From: Streptomyces toxytricini
GTDB lineage: Bacteria > Actinomycetota > Actinomycetes > Streptomycetales > Streptomycetaceae
Length of the DNA: 64,000 nucleotides
Assembly (NCBI RefSeq): GCF_014649915.1
Contig: NZ_BMTY01000019.1
Span: forward strand, 1-64,000
Direction of reading: 5' to 3'
Shown here piece by piece: positions 21,977-32,384 of this stretch. Both the position numbers and the translations under genes were made by a program. Numbering within the stretch: the stretch's first letter is position 1; the number at the start of each line of letters is the position of its first letter. The notes beneath the pieces were generated by a model. That model had not been told where the DNA came from. It did not search any database and saw only the letters and a list, made by a program, of their open reading frames with translations.

Positions 21977-22650
21977 ACGGCCAACTCCTGAGCGGCAGAG
22001 GGCCGCTGGTACTGATGTCGGCGGGGACGGTCGTCCTCGTCGGCACCGTGCTGTTCGCGGCCGGGTGCTCGGCCGCGGGGACGGGGCTGCGCGACGGCGG
22101 CCCCGCCCGCACGGAGACCGTCGCGAAGAGCGGCTCGCCCCCGGCCCCTGCGAGCTCCGCGCCGAGCGCGCCGGGCGGGTCGGGGAAGCCGTACCAGAAG
22201 GTCGACCCGGTCGCCCTGCTGATGGCCGACCCCAAGGTGAACCCGCAGGTCAAGCGGGATCTCAAGCCCTGCACGGGCAAGGAGTACCCGGTCGACGTCA
22301 GCTACGGGAAGGTCACCGGCGGCCCGGCCGCCGACATCGTGGTCAACGTGCTGTCCTGCGCCGACGCCCTGGGCCGCGGCTCGTACGTGTACCGGGCCGA
22401 GGACGGCAGGTACGAGAATGTGTTCTCGGACGAGCAGCCGCCCGTCTACGCGGAGATCGACCGGGGCGACCTGGTCGTCACCAAGCCGGTGTACGGCAAG
22501 AGCGACCCGCTCGCCTACCCCTCCGGCGAGGACGTGGTCACCTACCGCTGGGACGGGGAGAGGTTCACCGAGCACGACCGCGTGCACACCGACTACAGCA
22601 ACATCGACGGCGGGGCCCTGCCCGCCCCGGCAGTCAGCCCGAAGGGCTGA
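21964..22650 (+). CDS. cseA: Lipoprotein CseA, negative modulator of the SigE response
   Basis: This 228-aa lipoprotein starts at GTG 21964 inside the end of sigE. A hydrophobic signal ends in LFAAGC with lipidated Cys35. The mature part begins with an Ala/Pro/Ser linker and a globular domain containing three cysteines (LKPCTGKEYPV, LSCADALG). In S. coelicolor CseA is a lipoprotein whose loss raises sigE promoter activity, so it dampens the signal. Its position second in sigE-cseA-cseB-cseC supports the assignment. A 102-nt gap with GC-rich inverted repeats separates it from cseB. Confidence 0.93.
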   Translation: MRGLNGQLLSGRGPLVLMSAGTVVLVGTVLFAAGCSAAGTGLRDGGPARTETVAKSGSPPAPASSAPSAPGGSGKPYQKVDPVALLMADPKVNPQVKRDLKPCTGKEYPVDVSYGKVTGGPAADIVVNVLSCADALGRGSYVYRAEDGRYENVFSDEQPPVYAEIDRGDLVVTKPVYGKSDPLAYPSGEDVVTYRWDGERFTEHDRVHTDYSNIDGGALPAPAVSPKG

Positions 22651-22752
22651 GGCGCCGCGCCGGCACCCGGGGGCGACCCGGCGCCGGCAGACCCCAGACC
22701 CGGGCCCGGGCGGCCCACCGACGAAGCGAAGATACCGAGGCGAGGCGTGCGC

Positions 22753-23457
22753 ATGGCCGAGACCCATGTCCTGTTCGTGGAGGACGACGACGTCATCCGC
22801 GAGGCCACCACCCTGGCGCTGGAGCGCGACGGGTTCACGGTCACCGCCATGCCCGACGGCCTGTCGGGCCTGGAGTCCTTCCGGGCCCGCCGGCCCGACA
22901 TCGCCCTCCTCGACGTGATGGTGCCCGGCATGGACGGCGTCAGCCTGTGCCGCCGCATCCGCGACGAGTCCACCGTCCCCGTGATCATGCTGTCGGCGCG
23001 CGCCGACTCCATCGACGTGGTCCTCGGCCTGGAGGCCGGCGCGGACGACTACGTCACCAAGCCGTTCGACGGCGCCGTCCTCGTCGCCCGGATCCGGGCC
23101 GTCCTGCGCCGCTTCGGGCACGCCGGCGGCCCGAACGGGGCCGGCGGGCCCGGCGACGACGGCCCCGGGAACGGGATCCTCGCCTTCGGGGACCTGGAGG
23201 TCGACACCGAGGGCATGGAGGTCCGCAGGGCGGGCGCCCCGGTGGCGCTCACCCCGACCGAGATGCGGCTGCTGCTGGAGTTCTCCTCCGCGCCCGGCAC
23301 CGTGCTCTCCCGGGACCGGCTGCTGGAACGGGTCTGGGACTACGACTGGGGCGGTGACACCCGCGTCGTCGACGTCCACGTGCAGCGCCTGCGCACCAAG
23401 ATCGGACAGGACCGGATCGAGACGGTCCGCGGCTTCGGATACAAGCTCAAGGGATGA
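22753..23457 (+). CDS. cseB: Response regulator CseB (OmpR/PhoB type)
   Basis: This 234-aa response regulator has a receiver domain with phospho-accepting Asp54, the acidic pair D11-D12 and Lys103. After a Gly-rich linker (GGPNGAGGPGDDGPGNG) it has a winged-helix DNA-binding domain (LTPTEMRLLLEFSSAPGTVL to RLRTKIGQDRIETVRGFGYK). I chose ATG 22753, with a GAGG site about 10 nt upstream, over GTG 22747. In S. coelicolor CseB activates the sigE promoter. Its stop overlaps the cseC start as ATGA. Confidence 0.97.
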   Translation: MAETHVLFVEDDDVIREATTLALERDGFTVTAMPDGLSGLESFRARRPDIALLDVMVPGMDGVSLCRRIRDESTVPVIMLSARADSIDVVLGLEAGADDYVTKPFDGAVLVARIRAVLRRFGHAGGPNGAGGPGDDGPGNGILAFGDLEVDTEGMEVRRAGAPVALTPTEMRLLLEFSSAPGTVLSRDRLLERVWDYDWGGDTRVVDVHVQRLRTKIGQDRIETVRGFGYKLKG

Positions 23458-24767
23458 GACGCTTCACCTTCCGCACGGGCATCCGCTGGAAGATCGCCTC
23501 GGCCATCGCCGCCGTCGCCGCGCTCGTCGTCGTCGCCCTGAGCCTCGTCGTGCACAGCGGCGCCCGGACCTCGATGCTCGACAGCGCCCGCGAGGTGCAG
23601 CTCGACCGCGTCCAGTTCATCGCCCGCAACGTCGAGGCGGGCCGCAAGCCGCCGATGGGCGCCAAGCTCAACGACCCGGACCTGCCCGCGGAGTTGCGGG
23701 AGAAGGCCAAGTCGGGCCGGCGCGGCACCTACATCCAGGAGCCGCGCAGGGGCCTGCCCGAGGTGTGGGCGGCGGTGCCGCTCGGCAACGGCCAGGTCCT
23801 CTCGCTGCACACCACCTTCAAGGACAGCGCCAAGCTGGTCCGCGACCTCGACCGGGCTCTGGTCGTCGGCTCGCTGACCGCCGTCGTCGCCGGCGCGGCG
23901 TTCGGCGTGCTCATCGGCGGGCAGATCTCGCGCCGGCTGCGGAAGGCCGCCGCCGCCGCGCAGCGCGTCGCCCACGGCGACCCCGACGTACGGGTCCGGG
24001 ACGCCGTCGGCGGCGTCGTCCGCGACGAGACCGACGACCTGGCGCGCGCGGTCGACGCCATGGCGGACGCCCTCCAGCAGCGGCTGGAGGCCGAGCGGCG
24101 GGTGACCGCGGACATCGCGCACGAACTGCGGACCCCGGTGACGGGCCTGCTGACGGCGGCGGAGCTGCTGCCGCCGGGCCGGCCGACCGAGCTGGTCCTG
24201 GACCGGGCGCGGGCCATGCGGGCGCTCGTCGAGGACGTGCTGGAGGTGGCCCGGCTGGACAGCGCGTCCGAGCGGGCGGAGCTCCAGGACCTGGCGCTGG
24301 GCGAGTTCGTCGGGCGCCGGGTGGCGGCGCAGATGCCGGAGGCGACCGTACGGATCGTCGCGGACGAGATCGTCAGCACCGACCCGCGGCGCCTGGAGCG
24401 GATCCTCGGCAACCTGCTGGCGAACGCGGCCCGTTACGGGCGCCCGCCGGTCCAGGTCGACGTCGAGGGCCGGGTGGTCCGGGTCCGCGACCACGGCCCC
24501 GGCTTCCCCGAAGCGCTGCTGCGGGAGGGCCCGAGCCGGTTCCGCACCGGGTCGACCGACCGGGCCGGCGGGGGCCACGGGCTGGGGCTGACGATCGCGG
24601 AGGGGCAGGCACGGGTGCTGGGCGCCCGGCTGACGTTCCGGAACGTGGCCGCCCCGGGCGGTTCGGACCAGGAGGGCTCCGCCGCGGGCGCGGTGGCCGT
24701 CCTGTGGCTGCCGGAGCACGCCCCGACGGCGACGGGCAGCTTCCCCATCGTCCGGCTGCCGGAGTGA
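23454..24767 (+). CDS. cseC: Sensor histidine kinase CseC
   Basis: This 437-aa membrane kinase has one N-terminal helix (ASAIAAVAALVVVALSLVV), a periplasm-like loop of about 100 residues, a second helix (ALVVGSLTAVVAGAAFGVLI), a HAMP-type linker and an H-box DIAHELRTP with His223. The ATPase part shows NLLANAARYG, DHGPGFP and GGGHGLGLTIAEG. It senses cell-wall damage (antibiotics, lysozyme) in S. coelicolor and phosphorylates CseB. It is translationally coupled to cseB. A short loop and a standard layout give no sign of damage. Confidence 0.96.
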   Translation: MRRFTFRTGIRWKIASAIAAVAALVVVALSLVVHSGARTSMLDSAREVQLDRVQFIARNVEAGRKPPMGAKLNDPDLPAELREKAKSGRRGTYIQEPRRGLPEVWAAVPLGNGQVLSLHTTFKDSAKLVRDLDRALVVGSLTAVVAGAAFGVLIGGQISRRLRKAAAAAQRVAHGDPDVRVRDAVGGVVRDETDDLARAVDAMADALQQRLEAERRVTADIAHELRTPVTGLLTAAELLPPGRPTELVLDRARAMRALVEDVLEVARLDSASERAELQDLALGEFVGRRVAAQMPEATVRIVADEIVSTDPRRLERILGNLLANAARYGRPPVQVDVEGRVVRVRDHGPGFPEALLREGPSRFRTGSTDRAGGGHGLGLTIAEGQARVLGARLTFRNVAAPGGSDQEGSAAGAVAVLWLPEHAPTATGSFPIVRLPE

Positions 24768-24836
24768 GCGGACGCCCCGAAGGGGATCGGGACCGGGTCG
24801 TACTCCTGTACGGCGCCGTGTTCTAGCATCCCTGGC

Positions 24837-26114
24837 ATGACCGACGGCAAGAATCCCCCGACCACCCCGCAGCCCGAGCCCGCTCCGGGGAACAGCGGCT
24901 ACGGGTTCCCGCCGGTCCCGCCGGCACCCGGCGGCGGCTACGGCTTCCCGCCCGGACAGCCCCCGGCGGGCGGCGGCTTCGGCCCGCCGCCGGGCGGGGC
25001 CGCCCCGCAGGGCGGCTACGGCTTCCCGCAGGCGGACGCCCCGAACCCGTACCGGCAGGACGGGCCCGGCGCACCGGGCGCTCCGGGTGCGCCCGGCGGG
25101 CCGTTCCAGCAGAACCCGCACGTGCCGCCCTCGCAGTGGCCGCCGGCCGGGCTGCCCGTCCAGGAGACCCCGGCGCCGGCGCCGTTCTTCCCGCAGCAGT
25201 CCGAGCAGCCCGACTGGGAGGCGCTGGCCGACCGCACGGCGGCCGAGCGGCGCAAGAAGAGGACGTGGGGGATCGTCGGCGGTGCGACCGTGCTGGCGCT
25301 GCTCGCGGGCGGCGGCGCGTTCTGGCTGCTCGGCGGCGACGGCGGCGGGGAGCAGCAGCAGGCGGCCGACGACCAGCCGGCGGCCTCGGAACCGGCCTCG
25401 CCCTCGCCGAGCGGCTCCAAGAGCAAGAAGCCGGCGGACAACAGCCCGACCGTCAAGGACGACCCGACGCAGATCCGGGACCGCGCCGGGAAGGCGCCGC
25501 TGAAGATGGGCCCCGACGCGGGCGTCTTCCCGATCGACAAGCGCTTCGAGGTCCGCACCAAGGGCGGCGAGAACTCCTATGCGGAGTCCGAGAAGCGGGT
25601 CGTCGACACGTCCAAGAGCTTCACCGTCTCGGCCCGCGTCTGGGTCCGCTCCGACAAGGGCCGGCAGATCGCCGTCAGCCAGGGCAACGAGAAGTCGTCG
25701 TCGTTCGCACTGGGCCTGGACCAGGTGAACGGGAAGCCGGCCTGGGTGTTCCGCGTGCAGACCGGGGACCAGGGCGCGGACGCCACGACCGTCGTCGTCA
25801 GCGGCACCAGCTCGAAGATGGAGAAGACCTTCGCCGAGCTGACCGCGACCTACGACGCCGAGCGCAAGCAGATCGCCCTGTACGTGAACGGGAAGAAGGC
25901 CGGTGAGGCGGCGGTTCCCGGCATCCACGACGCGAAGGGGCCGCTGCAGCTGGCGCGCGCCCGGCACGAGGACAAGTGGACGGCCGCGTGGAACGGGGCC
26001 ATGGACAGCATCCAGACCTACGACAAGGCGCTGTCGGCGGCGCAGGTCGACACGCTGAAGCCGGGCAAGGCGCTTGCGTCGGTCGAGCCGACCGGGGCCT
26101 GGCTGCTCTACTGA
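24837..26114 (+). CDS. Membrane-anchored LamG/concanavalin-like domain protein
   Basis: This 425-aa protein has a cytoplasmic N-terminus of about 135 residues rich in Pro, Gly and Gln (repeats like GGYGFPP and GGFGPPP), one transmembrane helix (WGIVGGATVLALLAGGGAFWLL, near 142-163), a Ser/Lys linker and an extracellular LamG-type jelly-roll domain (SFTVSARVWVRSDKGRQIAV to TAAWNGAMDSIQTYDKALS). Such domains usually bind glycans. A TAGCAT box (24824-24829) ends 7 nt before ATG 24837, so the mRNA is probably leaderless. It follows the sigE operon but has its own promoter. Confidence 0.87.
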   Translation: MTDGKNPPTTPQPEPAPGNSGYGFPPVPPAPGGGYGFPPGQPPAGGGFGPPPGGAAPQGGYGFPQADAPNPYRQDGPGAPGAPGAPGGPFQQNPHVPPSQWPPAGLPVQETPAPAPFFPQQSEQPDWEALADRTAAERRKKRTWGIVGGATVLALLAGGGAFWLLGGDGGGEQQQAADDQPAASEPASPSPSGSKSKKPADNSPTVKDDPTQIRDRAGKAPLKMGPDAGVFPIDKRFEVRTKGGENSYAESEKRVVDTSKSFTVSARVWVRSDKGRQIAVSQGNEKSSSFALGLDQVNGKPAWVFRVQTGDQGADATTVVVSGTSSKMEKTFAELTATYDAERKQIALYVNGKKAGEAAVPGIHDAKGPLQLARARHEDKWTAAWNGAMDSIQTYDKALSAAQVDTLKPGKALASVEPTGAWLLY

Positions 26115-26117
26115 GCC

Positions 26118-26144
26118 GGCCCGGCGGGGAATCCCCGCCGGGCC
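26118..26144. terminator. Bidirectional terminator between LamG and M23 genes
   Basis: GGCCCGGCGGG (26118-26128) pairs perfectly with CCCGCCGGGCC (26134-26144) over a 5-nt loop between convergent genes. Confidence 0.75.
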
Positions 26145-26172
26145 TGCCGTGCCCTCCGCAGGAGGCTCCGGG

Positions 26173-26781
26173 TCAGAGGGTGACGCCGGCGGCGCGCAGG
26201 AAGGCGACCGGGTTCACGGAGGAGCCGTAGTTCGGGGTGGTGCGGATCTCGAAGTGGAGGTGCGGACCGGTCGAGTTGCCGGTGTTGCCGGAGAGGGCGA
26301 TCTGCTTGCCCTTCGCGACCTTCTGGCCGACCTTCACCTGGACCTTGGACAGGTGCGCGTACTGCGAGTAGGTGCCGCCCGCGTGCTTGATGACGACGGC
26401 GTTGCCGTAGGCCGGGCCGTCACCGCCGCCGTTGGGGCCGGCCTTGACGACGACGCCGGCGGAGACGGACTTGACCGGGGTGCCCACCGGGACGGCGAAG
26501 TCCTGGCCGGAGTGCTTGCGCGACCACAGGTTGCCGCCCTTGCCGTACGTGGCGCTGAGCGTGTAGGTGGAGAGCGGCTTCTGCCAGGCGCCGGCCTTGG
26601 CGGCGGAGGAGGCCTGGGCGGACGCCTGCGCGGCGACCAGCTCGGCGGTGGCGGTCAGGCTGGTGGGGGCCTCGTCGGCGAACGCGGAGCCGGTCCCGGC
26701 ACCCAGGGCCAGGGCCGCACCGATGGCGGTTGCGCCGATGGCAAGACGGGTACGGGGGGTGGTGACGCGCTTCGCGGACAT
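26173..26781 (-). CDS. Secreted M23 (LytM-type) peptidoglycan endopeptidase
   Basis: This 202-aa protein has a signal peptide ending GSAFA-D at residue 35, a short Ala-rich helical spacer and an M23 peptidase domain. Zinc ligands are visible in HSGQDFAVP (HxxxD) and HLHFEI (HxH). Such enzymes cut peptide cross-links in peptidoglycan and help remodel the wall. ATG 26781 has a strong GGAGGT site 7 nt upstream, and the mRNA has a leader of unknown length with hairpins. In Streptomyces several wall hydrolases are controlled by c-di-AMP riboswitches, but I do not find that motif here. Confidence 0.93.
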   Translation of the reverse strand: MSAKRVTTPRTRLAIGATAIGAALALGAGTGSAFADEAPTSLTATAELVAAQASAQASSAAKAGAWQKPLSTYTLSATYGKGGNLWSRKHSGQDFAVPVGTPVKSVSAGVVVKAGPNGGGDGPAYGNAVVIKHAGGTYSQYAHLSKVQVKVGQKVAKGKQIALSGNTGNSTGPHLHFEIRTTPNYGSSVNPVAFLRAAGVTL

Positions 26782-27155
26782 GGATGACCTCCGGGGCCGG
26801 GGACAGGGGCAGTCAGGCATCAGGCGGCCCGGCACGCTGTGCGACCGGGTGCCGGGCTTGCCCCTCATTGGTAACCCGCGCCCCACGCCATCCCCAAACG
26901 TCCCTTTTACTACCCCGGCTCGTAGCCGGGGGCCGTGTGACGCAGGCCGTAGACCGCCCGCTGCCAGCACTGATGCCCCGGTCGAGGTGGGGGCAAATCG
27001 GACACTGGATCTACGAAAGGTCATAGGACGTCCGTTTTGCCCTGTGCCCCTTGTCACCGGCCGATGGCCCGTACGGACCCTGCGGGCGCCGGATTCGCGG
27101 CCCGGAGAGCGCCCTCGAAGCGGGCGCGGAGTGCCCGCGGAGGCGCCGCCCATGC
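26782..27155 (-). other. Long upstream region of the M23 gene with two hairpins
   Basis: This 374-bp stretch holds no gene. On the minus strand, upstream of the peptidase, it contains an 8-bp stem CCCCGGCT/AGCCGGGG (26913-26931) and a 9-bp stem GCCCGGCAC/GTGCCGGGC (26827-26857). The sequence between 26880 and 26912 is unusually T/A-rich for this genome. No promoter was convincing. The conserved parts of the ydaO c-di-AMP riboswitch are not present. Confidence 0.5.
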
Positions 27156-27197
27156 AAAAGGGGCGGCCCCGGAACCGAGTGGTTCCGGGGCCGCCCC
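27156..27197 (-). terminator. Terminator of clpC
   Basis: A perfect 17-bp stem (27160-27176 with 27181-27197) with a GAGT/ACTC loop is followed on the minus strand by TTTT (27159-27156). It lies 34 bp after the clpC stop and is one of the few terminators here with a U-run. Confidence 0.88.
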
Positions 27198-27230
27198 TGG
27201 TGCGTCAGGCCGCCTGTGCGGGCCGCGCGG

Positions 27231-29756
<2,526 letters not shown>

Positions 29757-29817
29757 CGTTTATCGCTCCTCAGAGCGGTCGGGCAGTTCGGGGTCGGTCC
29801 CCGCCCTGTCCTTCCGC

Positions 29818-29846
29818 ATGCTAGTCCCGCGGGGCGGGACAGCTCA
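29818..29846 (-). promoter_or_regulatory. Candidate clpC promoter (TGAGCT-17-TAGCAT)
   Basis: Minus-strand TGAGCT (29846-29841) and TAGCAT (29823-29818) are 17 bp apart, about 62 bp before the clpC ATG. The -10 is good, the -35 only moderate, as expected for an activated promoter. Confidence 0.5.
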
Positions 29847-29982
29847 TTCCAACTGCCGACATCCGTCCGCGGCTCACCCCCGTGTCCGTGGGGAAAACCG
29901 GCTGCAACAGCCGACAACTGCTCCAACCCGATGGTGCGAGACGATGTTCCCGCAGGCCAGGCAGATACCCGTCACACGTGTA

Positions 29983-29996
29983 CGCCGATGGCGAAC
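29983..29996 (-). promoter_or_regulatory. ClgR-type box upstream of clpC
   Basis: On the minus strand the sequence reads GTTCGC-CATCG-GCG, an exact match to the published Streptomyces ClgR pattern GTTCGC-N5-GCG. It lies 227 bp upstream of the clpC start. ClgR is known to activate clp genes and lon in Streptomyces. The distance to the promoter at 29818 is long (about 140 bp), so another start site nearer the box is likely. The rest of 29757-30206 (450 bp without a gene) shows no further clear signals. Confidence 0.6.
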
Positions 29997-30206
29997 GGAA
30001 CCGCTCAAATCAGCGTGTCGCCCCGATCCACTAGGAATGTCTTACCCGTGCACACTGACACTCCATGCCCGCGGCACCGCATCCCTCCGCTACGGGCGAA
30101 CACGATTCCGTCCCGAATGCGGGACCGCGCCGGCGGGGAGCTTTACGTTCCGCACCTGTCGGGAAGCCCAGCGTAACCCGGAGGGGCCCCCGGAGTTGCT
30201 CCGGGC

Positions 30207-30776
30207 ATGGCCTTCACCGTTCCGCCGCCCCGCTCCGCCCCCGAGGCCGGATTCGCCCCCTGGTACGGGGACGTCCTCGGCTGGCCCGTGGTGGGCGGCC
30301 CGCCCGGCGCCCTTCCCACGGGGGTCCGGTTCGACGCCCTGGAGCTGCCGTCCGATGCGGGGGCGGAGCTGCTGCGGCGGACCGTTCCCACGGGCCCCGT
30401 CGCCCTGGAGGGCGGCCGGATGCGCTTCCTGCTGGCCGCGGGGAGCGCGGACGAGCTGGACGGGCTGCTGGACTGGCTGGAGTGGGGCGGGGTCGCCCTG
30501 GACCTCACCGCCCTGGGTCGGGGCGGTGCCTTCACCGCCCCGGTCCCGCCGGGGCGGTGGCCGCGGGGAATGCGCCGGGGGGCCGCCGTGTGGCTGCGGC
30601 CCCCCGGACCGGGGTGCGAGGCCCTGCTGCCGGCCCTGCCCGGGCCCGGGCGGGGCGGCGGGGCCGCGGACCGGCCCGATCTCGTGCGCCTGGTCGCCGC
30701 GGCGGCGACGGAGTGCCACCGGGCGCGGCTGCGGCGGCGCACGCCGCTGCGCGGTCAGCCCTTGGCGTTCTCGTAG
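30207..30776 (+). CDS. Conserved actinobacterial protein of unknown function
   Basis: This 189-aa protein starts MAFTVPPPRSAPEAGFAPWYGDVLGWPVV. The WYGDVLGWPVVGGPPGALPTG segment resembles the N-terminus of bifunctional primase/polymerase-like proteins, but no metal-binding DhD motif is visible, so a catalytic role is doubtful. The second half is Gly/Arg/Pro-rich. It is typically found next to lsr2 in Streptomyces (from memory). Its last 22 bp overlap the 3' end of lsr2 on the other strand, which is unusual here and may create antisense interference. The ribosome site is weak. Confidence 0.72.
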   Translation: MAFTVPPPRSAPEAGFAPWYGDVLGWPVVGGPPGALPTGVRFDALELPSDAGAELLRRTVPTGPVALEGGRMRFLLAAGSADELDGLLDWLEWGGVALDLTALGRGGAFTAPVPPGRWPRGMRRGAAVWLRPPGPGCEALLPALPGPGRGGGAADRPDLVRLVAAAATECHRARLRRRTPLRGQPLAFS

Positions 30777-31093
30777 GCCTCGCGGATCTCGGCCGGGACG
30801 CGCCCGCGGTCGTTGACGTTCATCCCCTGGGCCTTGGCCCACGCGCGGATCTCCGCGGTGTCCGGGTGGCCGGAGCCGGAGGCGGCGCGGCCCTTGGCGC
30901 GGCCGGCGGCGGCACGGCCGCCGGTGCGGCGCCCGCTCTTGGTGTACGGCTCGAGCAGACCACGGAGCTTTTCCGCGTTGGCGGTGGTGAGGTCGATCTC
31001 GTAGGTCTTGCCATCCAGAGCGAACGTCACGGTCTCGTCCGCCTCGCCACCGTCGAGGTCGTCGACAAGAAGGACCTGAACCTTCTGTGCCAC
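30755..31093 (-). CDS. lsr2: Nucleoid-associated silencer Lsr2
   Basis: This 112-aa protein is the actinobacterial H-NS-like factor that binds AT-rich DNA and represses specialised metabolism and horizontally acquired genes. The N-terminal oligomerisation domain is seen in QVLLVDDLDGGEADETVTFALDGKTYEIDLT; after a flexible Lys/Arg/Gly linker comes the DNA-binding domain with the RGR hook (AKAQGMNVNDRGRVPAEIREAY). GTG 31093 has AAAGGA 7 nt upstream. The 164-bp upstream region is comparatively AT-rich and contains a perfect palindrome, which fits autoregulation. Streptomyces also have a paralogue, LsrL. Confidence 0.95.
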   Translation of the reverse strand: MAQKVQVLLVDDLDGGEADETVTFALDGKTYEIDLTTANAEKLRGLLEPYTKSGRRTGGRAAAGRAKGRAASGSGHPDTAEIRAWAKAQGMNVNDRGRVPAEIREAYENAKG

Positions 31094-31137
31094 CGGATTT
31101 CCTTTCATCGAAAAGCAGTACGCGGAAAGGAAACCGC

Positions 31138-31151
31138 TTTTCCCGGGAAAA
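31138..31151. promoter_or_regulatory. TTTTCCCGGGAAAA palindrome in the lsr2 upstream region
   Basis: A 14-bp perfect palindrome lies 45 bp upstream of the lsr2 start codon in locally AT-rich DNA. It could be a regulator site or an Lsr2 target; nothing here distinguishes these. Confidence 0.35.
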
Positions 31152-31257
31152 CACAAACCCCCCGGGAGAGGTTCAGGACCGCAACGGGGAGGGAAACGTA
31201 CGCGATTCGGACATAGGCCACAGGTGCGCGGAGCCCGGGAAAAGCCGCGGTGATCGA

Positions 31258-31788
31258 TCAGAGACGCAGAAGCATGCGGCTGTTGCCCAACGTGTTCGGC
31301 TTCACCCGTTCGAGACCCAGGAACTCGGCGACACCCTCGTCATAGGAACGGAGGAGCTCCATGTAGACATCGGTCTCGACCGGGGTCTCCCCGATCTCGA
31401 CGAAGCCGTGCTTCGCGAAGAAGTCCACTTCGAACGTGAGGCAGAAAACCCGGCTGACGCCGAGGGCGCGGGCGGTCTCCAACAACTGCACGAGCAGGCG
31501 GTGGCCGACGCCGCCCCCCTTCACGTCGCGGTCGACGGCGAGAGTGCGGACTTCGGCGAGGTCTTCCCACATCACGTGGAGGGCGCCGCAGCCGACGACC
31601 AGGCCGTCGGAGTCCCGTTCGGCGACCCAGAACTCCTGGATGTCCTCGTAAAGGACGACGGGGGCTTTGTCGAGGAGGATCCGCTGGTGCACGTACTGGT
31701 CCAGCAGCCGGCGCAGCGCGCGGACATCACGGGTACGGGCACGGCGGATCGTCACCGTTTCTGCGGGGTCAGCGGAAAACTCGGCCAT
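31258..31788 (-). CDS. GNAT acetyltransferase, ArgA-like
   Basis: This 176-aa protein has the GNAT fold: VTIRRARTRDVRALRRLLD, the beta4 segment LVVGCGALHVMWEDLAEVRTLAV, and the acetyl-CoA loop KGGGVGHRLLVQLLE, followed by SRVFCLTFEVDFFAKHGFVEI. The pattern matches the short N-acetylglutamate synthases of actinobacteria (Mycobacterium Rv2747 type), which start arginine synthesis. The C-terminal 25 residues (EFLGLERVKPNTLGNSRMLLRL) are typical of that group. Assignment to N-acetylglutamate synthase is by resemblance; another amino acid substrate is possible. It is followed on the other side by the BlaI-type gene with a 10-bp gap. Confidence 0.87.
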   Translation of the reverse strand: MAEFSADPAETVTIRRARTRDVRALRRLLDQYVHQRILLDKAPVVLYEDIQEFWVAERDSDGLVVGCGALHVMWEDLAEVRTLAVDRDVKGGGVGHRLLVQLLETARALGVSRVFCLTFEVDFFAKHGFVEIGETPVETDVYMELLRSYDEGVAEFLGLERVKPNTLGNSRMLLRL

Positions 31789-31797
31789 GGCCGGACG

Positions 31798-32274
31798 CTA
31801 TCGCCCCGGTGCGGGGGCCTGCCCGGCGGAGCCCTCCCCGGCGGGCGGCTCCTGCGGGGGCGGCCCGGCGGCGGCGGCCGGGGCCTCCGGGGCGGGGTCC
31901 GCGGCCGCCTCGTCGTCGTGCTGGACGATGCGGATGGCGTCGCGGAGCGCCTCTCGCTGCTCGGCGGACATCATGCCGAAGAAGGCGACCAGGGCGGCGG
32001 CCGGGCTGTCGCTGGTCGCCCAGGCCTCGTTCATGAGGGCGGCGGAGTAGGCGGCCCGCGTGGAGACGGCCGTGTACCGGTAGGCGCGGCCCTCGGACTC
32101 GCGGCGGACCCAGCCCTTCTGGTGGAGGTTGTCCATGACGGTCATGACCGTGGTGTAGGCGATGGACCGTTCCTGCTGGAGGTCCTCCAGGACTTCCCGC
32201 ACCGTGACGGGGCGGTTCCACTGCCACACCCGCGTCATGACGGCGTCTTCGAGTTCTCCCAGGGGCCGGGGCAC
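31798..32274 (-). CDS. BlaI/MecI-family transcriptional repressor
   Basis: This 158-aa protein starts at GTG 32274. Residues 1-75 are the BlaI winged helix: PLGELEDAVMTRVWQWNRPV, TVREVLEDLQQERSIAYTTV and KGWVRRESEGRAYRYTAVST. The C-terminal half carries an Asp/Pro/Ala-rich disordered tail. No beta-lactamase or BlaR1-type peptidase is adjacent, so it is an orphan; in actinobacteria such regulators often control copper, heme or envelope genes. A TATCGT box (32286-32281) ends 6 nt before the GTG, so it is probably leaderless and perhaps autoregulated. Confidence 0.9.
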   Translation of the reverse strand: MPRPLGELEDAVMTRVWQWNRPVTVREVLEDLQQERSIAYTTVMTVMDNLHQKGWVRRESEGRAYRYTAVSTRAAYSAALMNEAWATSDSPAAALVAFFGMMSAEQREALRDAIRIVQHDDEAAADPAPEAPAAAAGPPPQEPPAGEGSAGQAPAPGR

Positions 32275-32384
32275 ACCTGCACGATAGTGCGGAATGTACG
32301 GAATTGCCCGGCCATGCGCGCGGAAAAGGCGCAAAAATCGGGCGCACGGCCGGAAGGCCGTACGCCCTGGTGGTGCTCGGCCCG

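Noticed and set aside
26782..27155. c-di-AMP (ydaO) riboswitch before the M23 peptidase
   Set aside because: The conserved GGTGAATC-type and GTCAGCT-type segments expected for this class in Streptomyces are not present.
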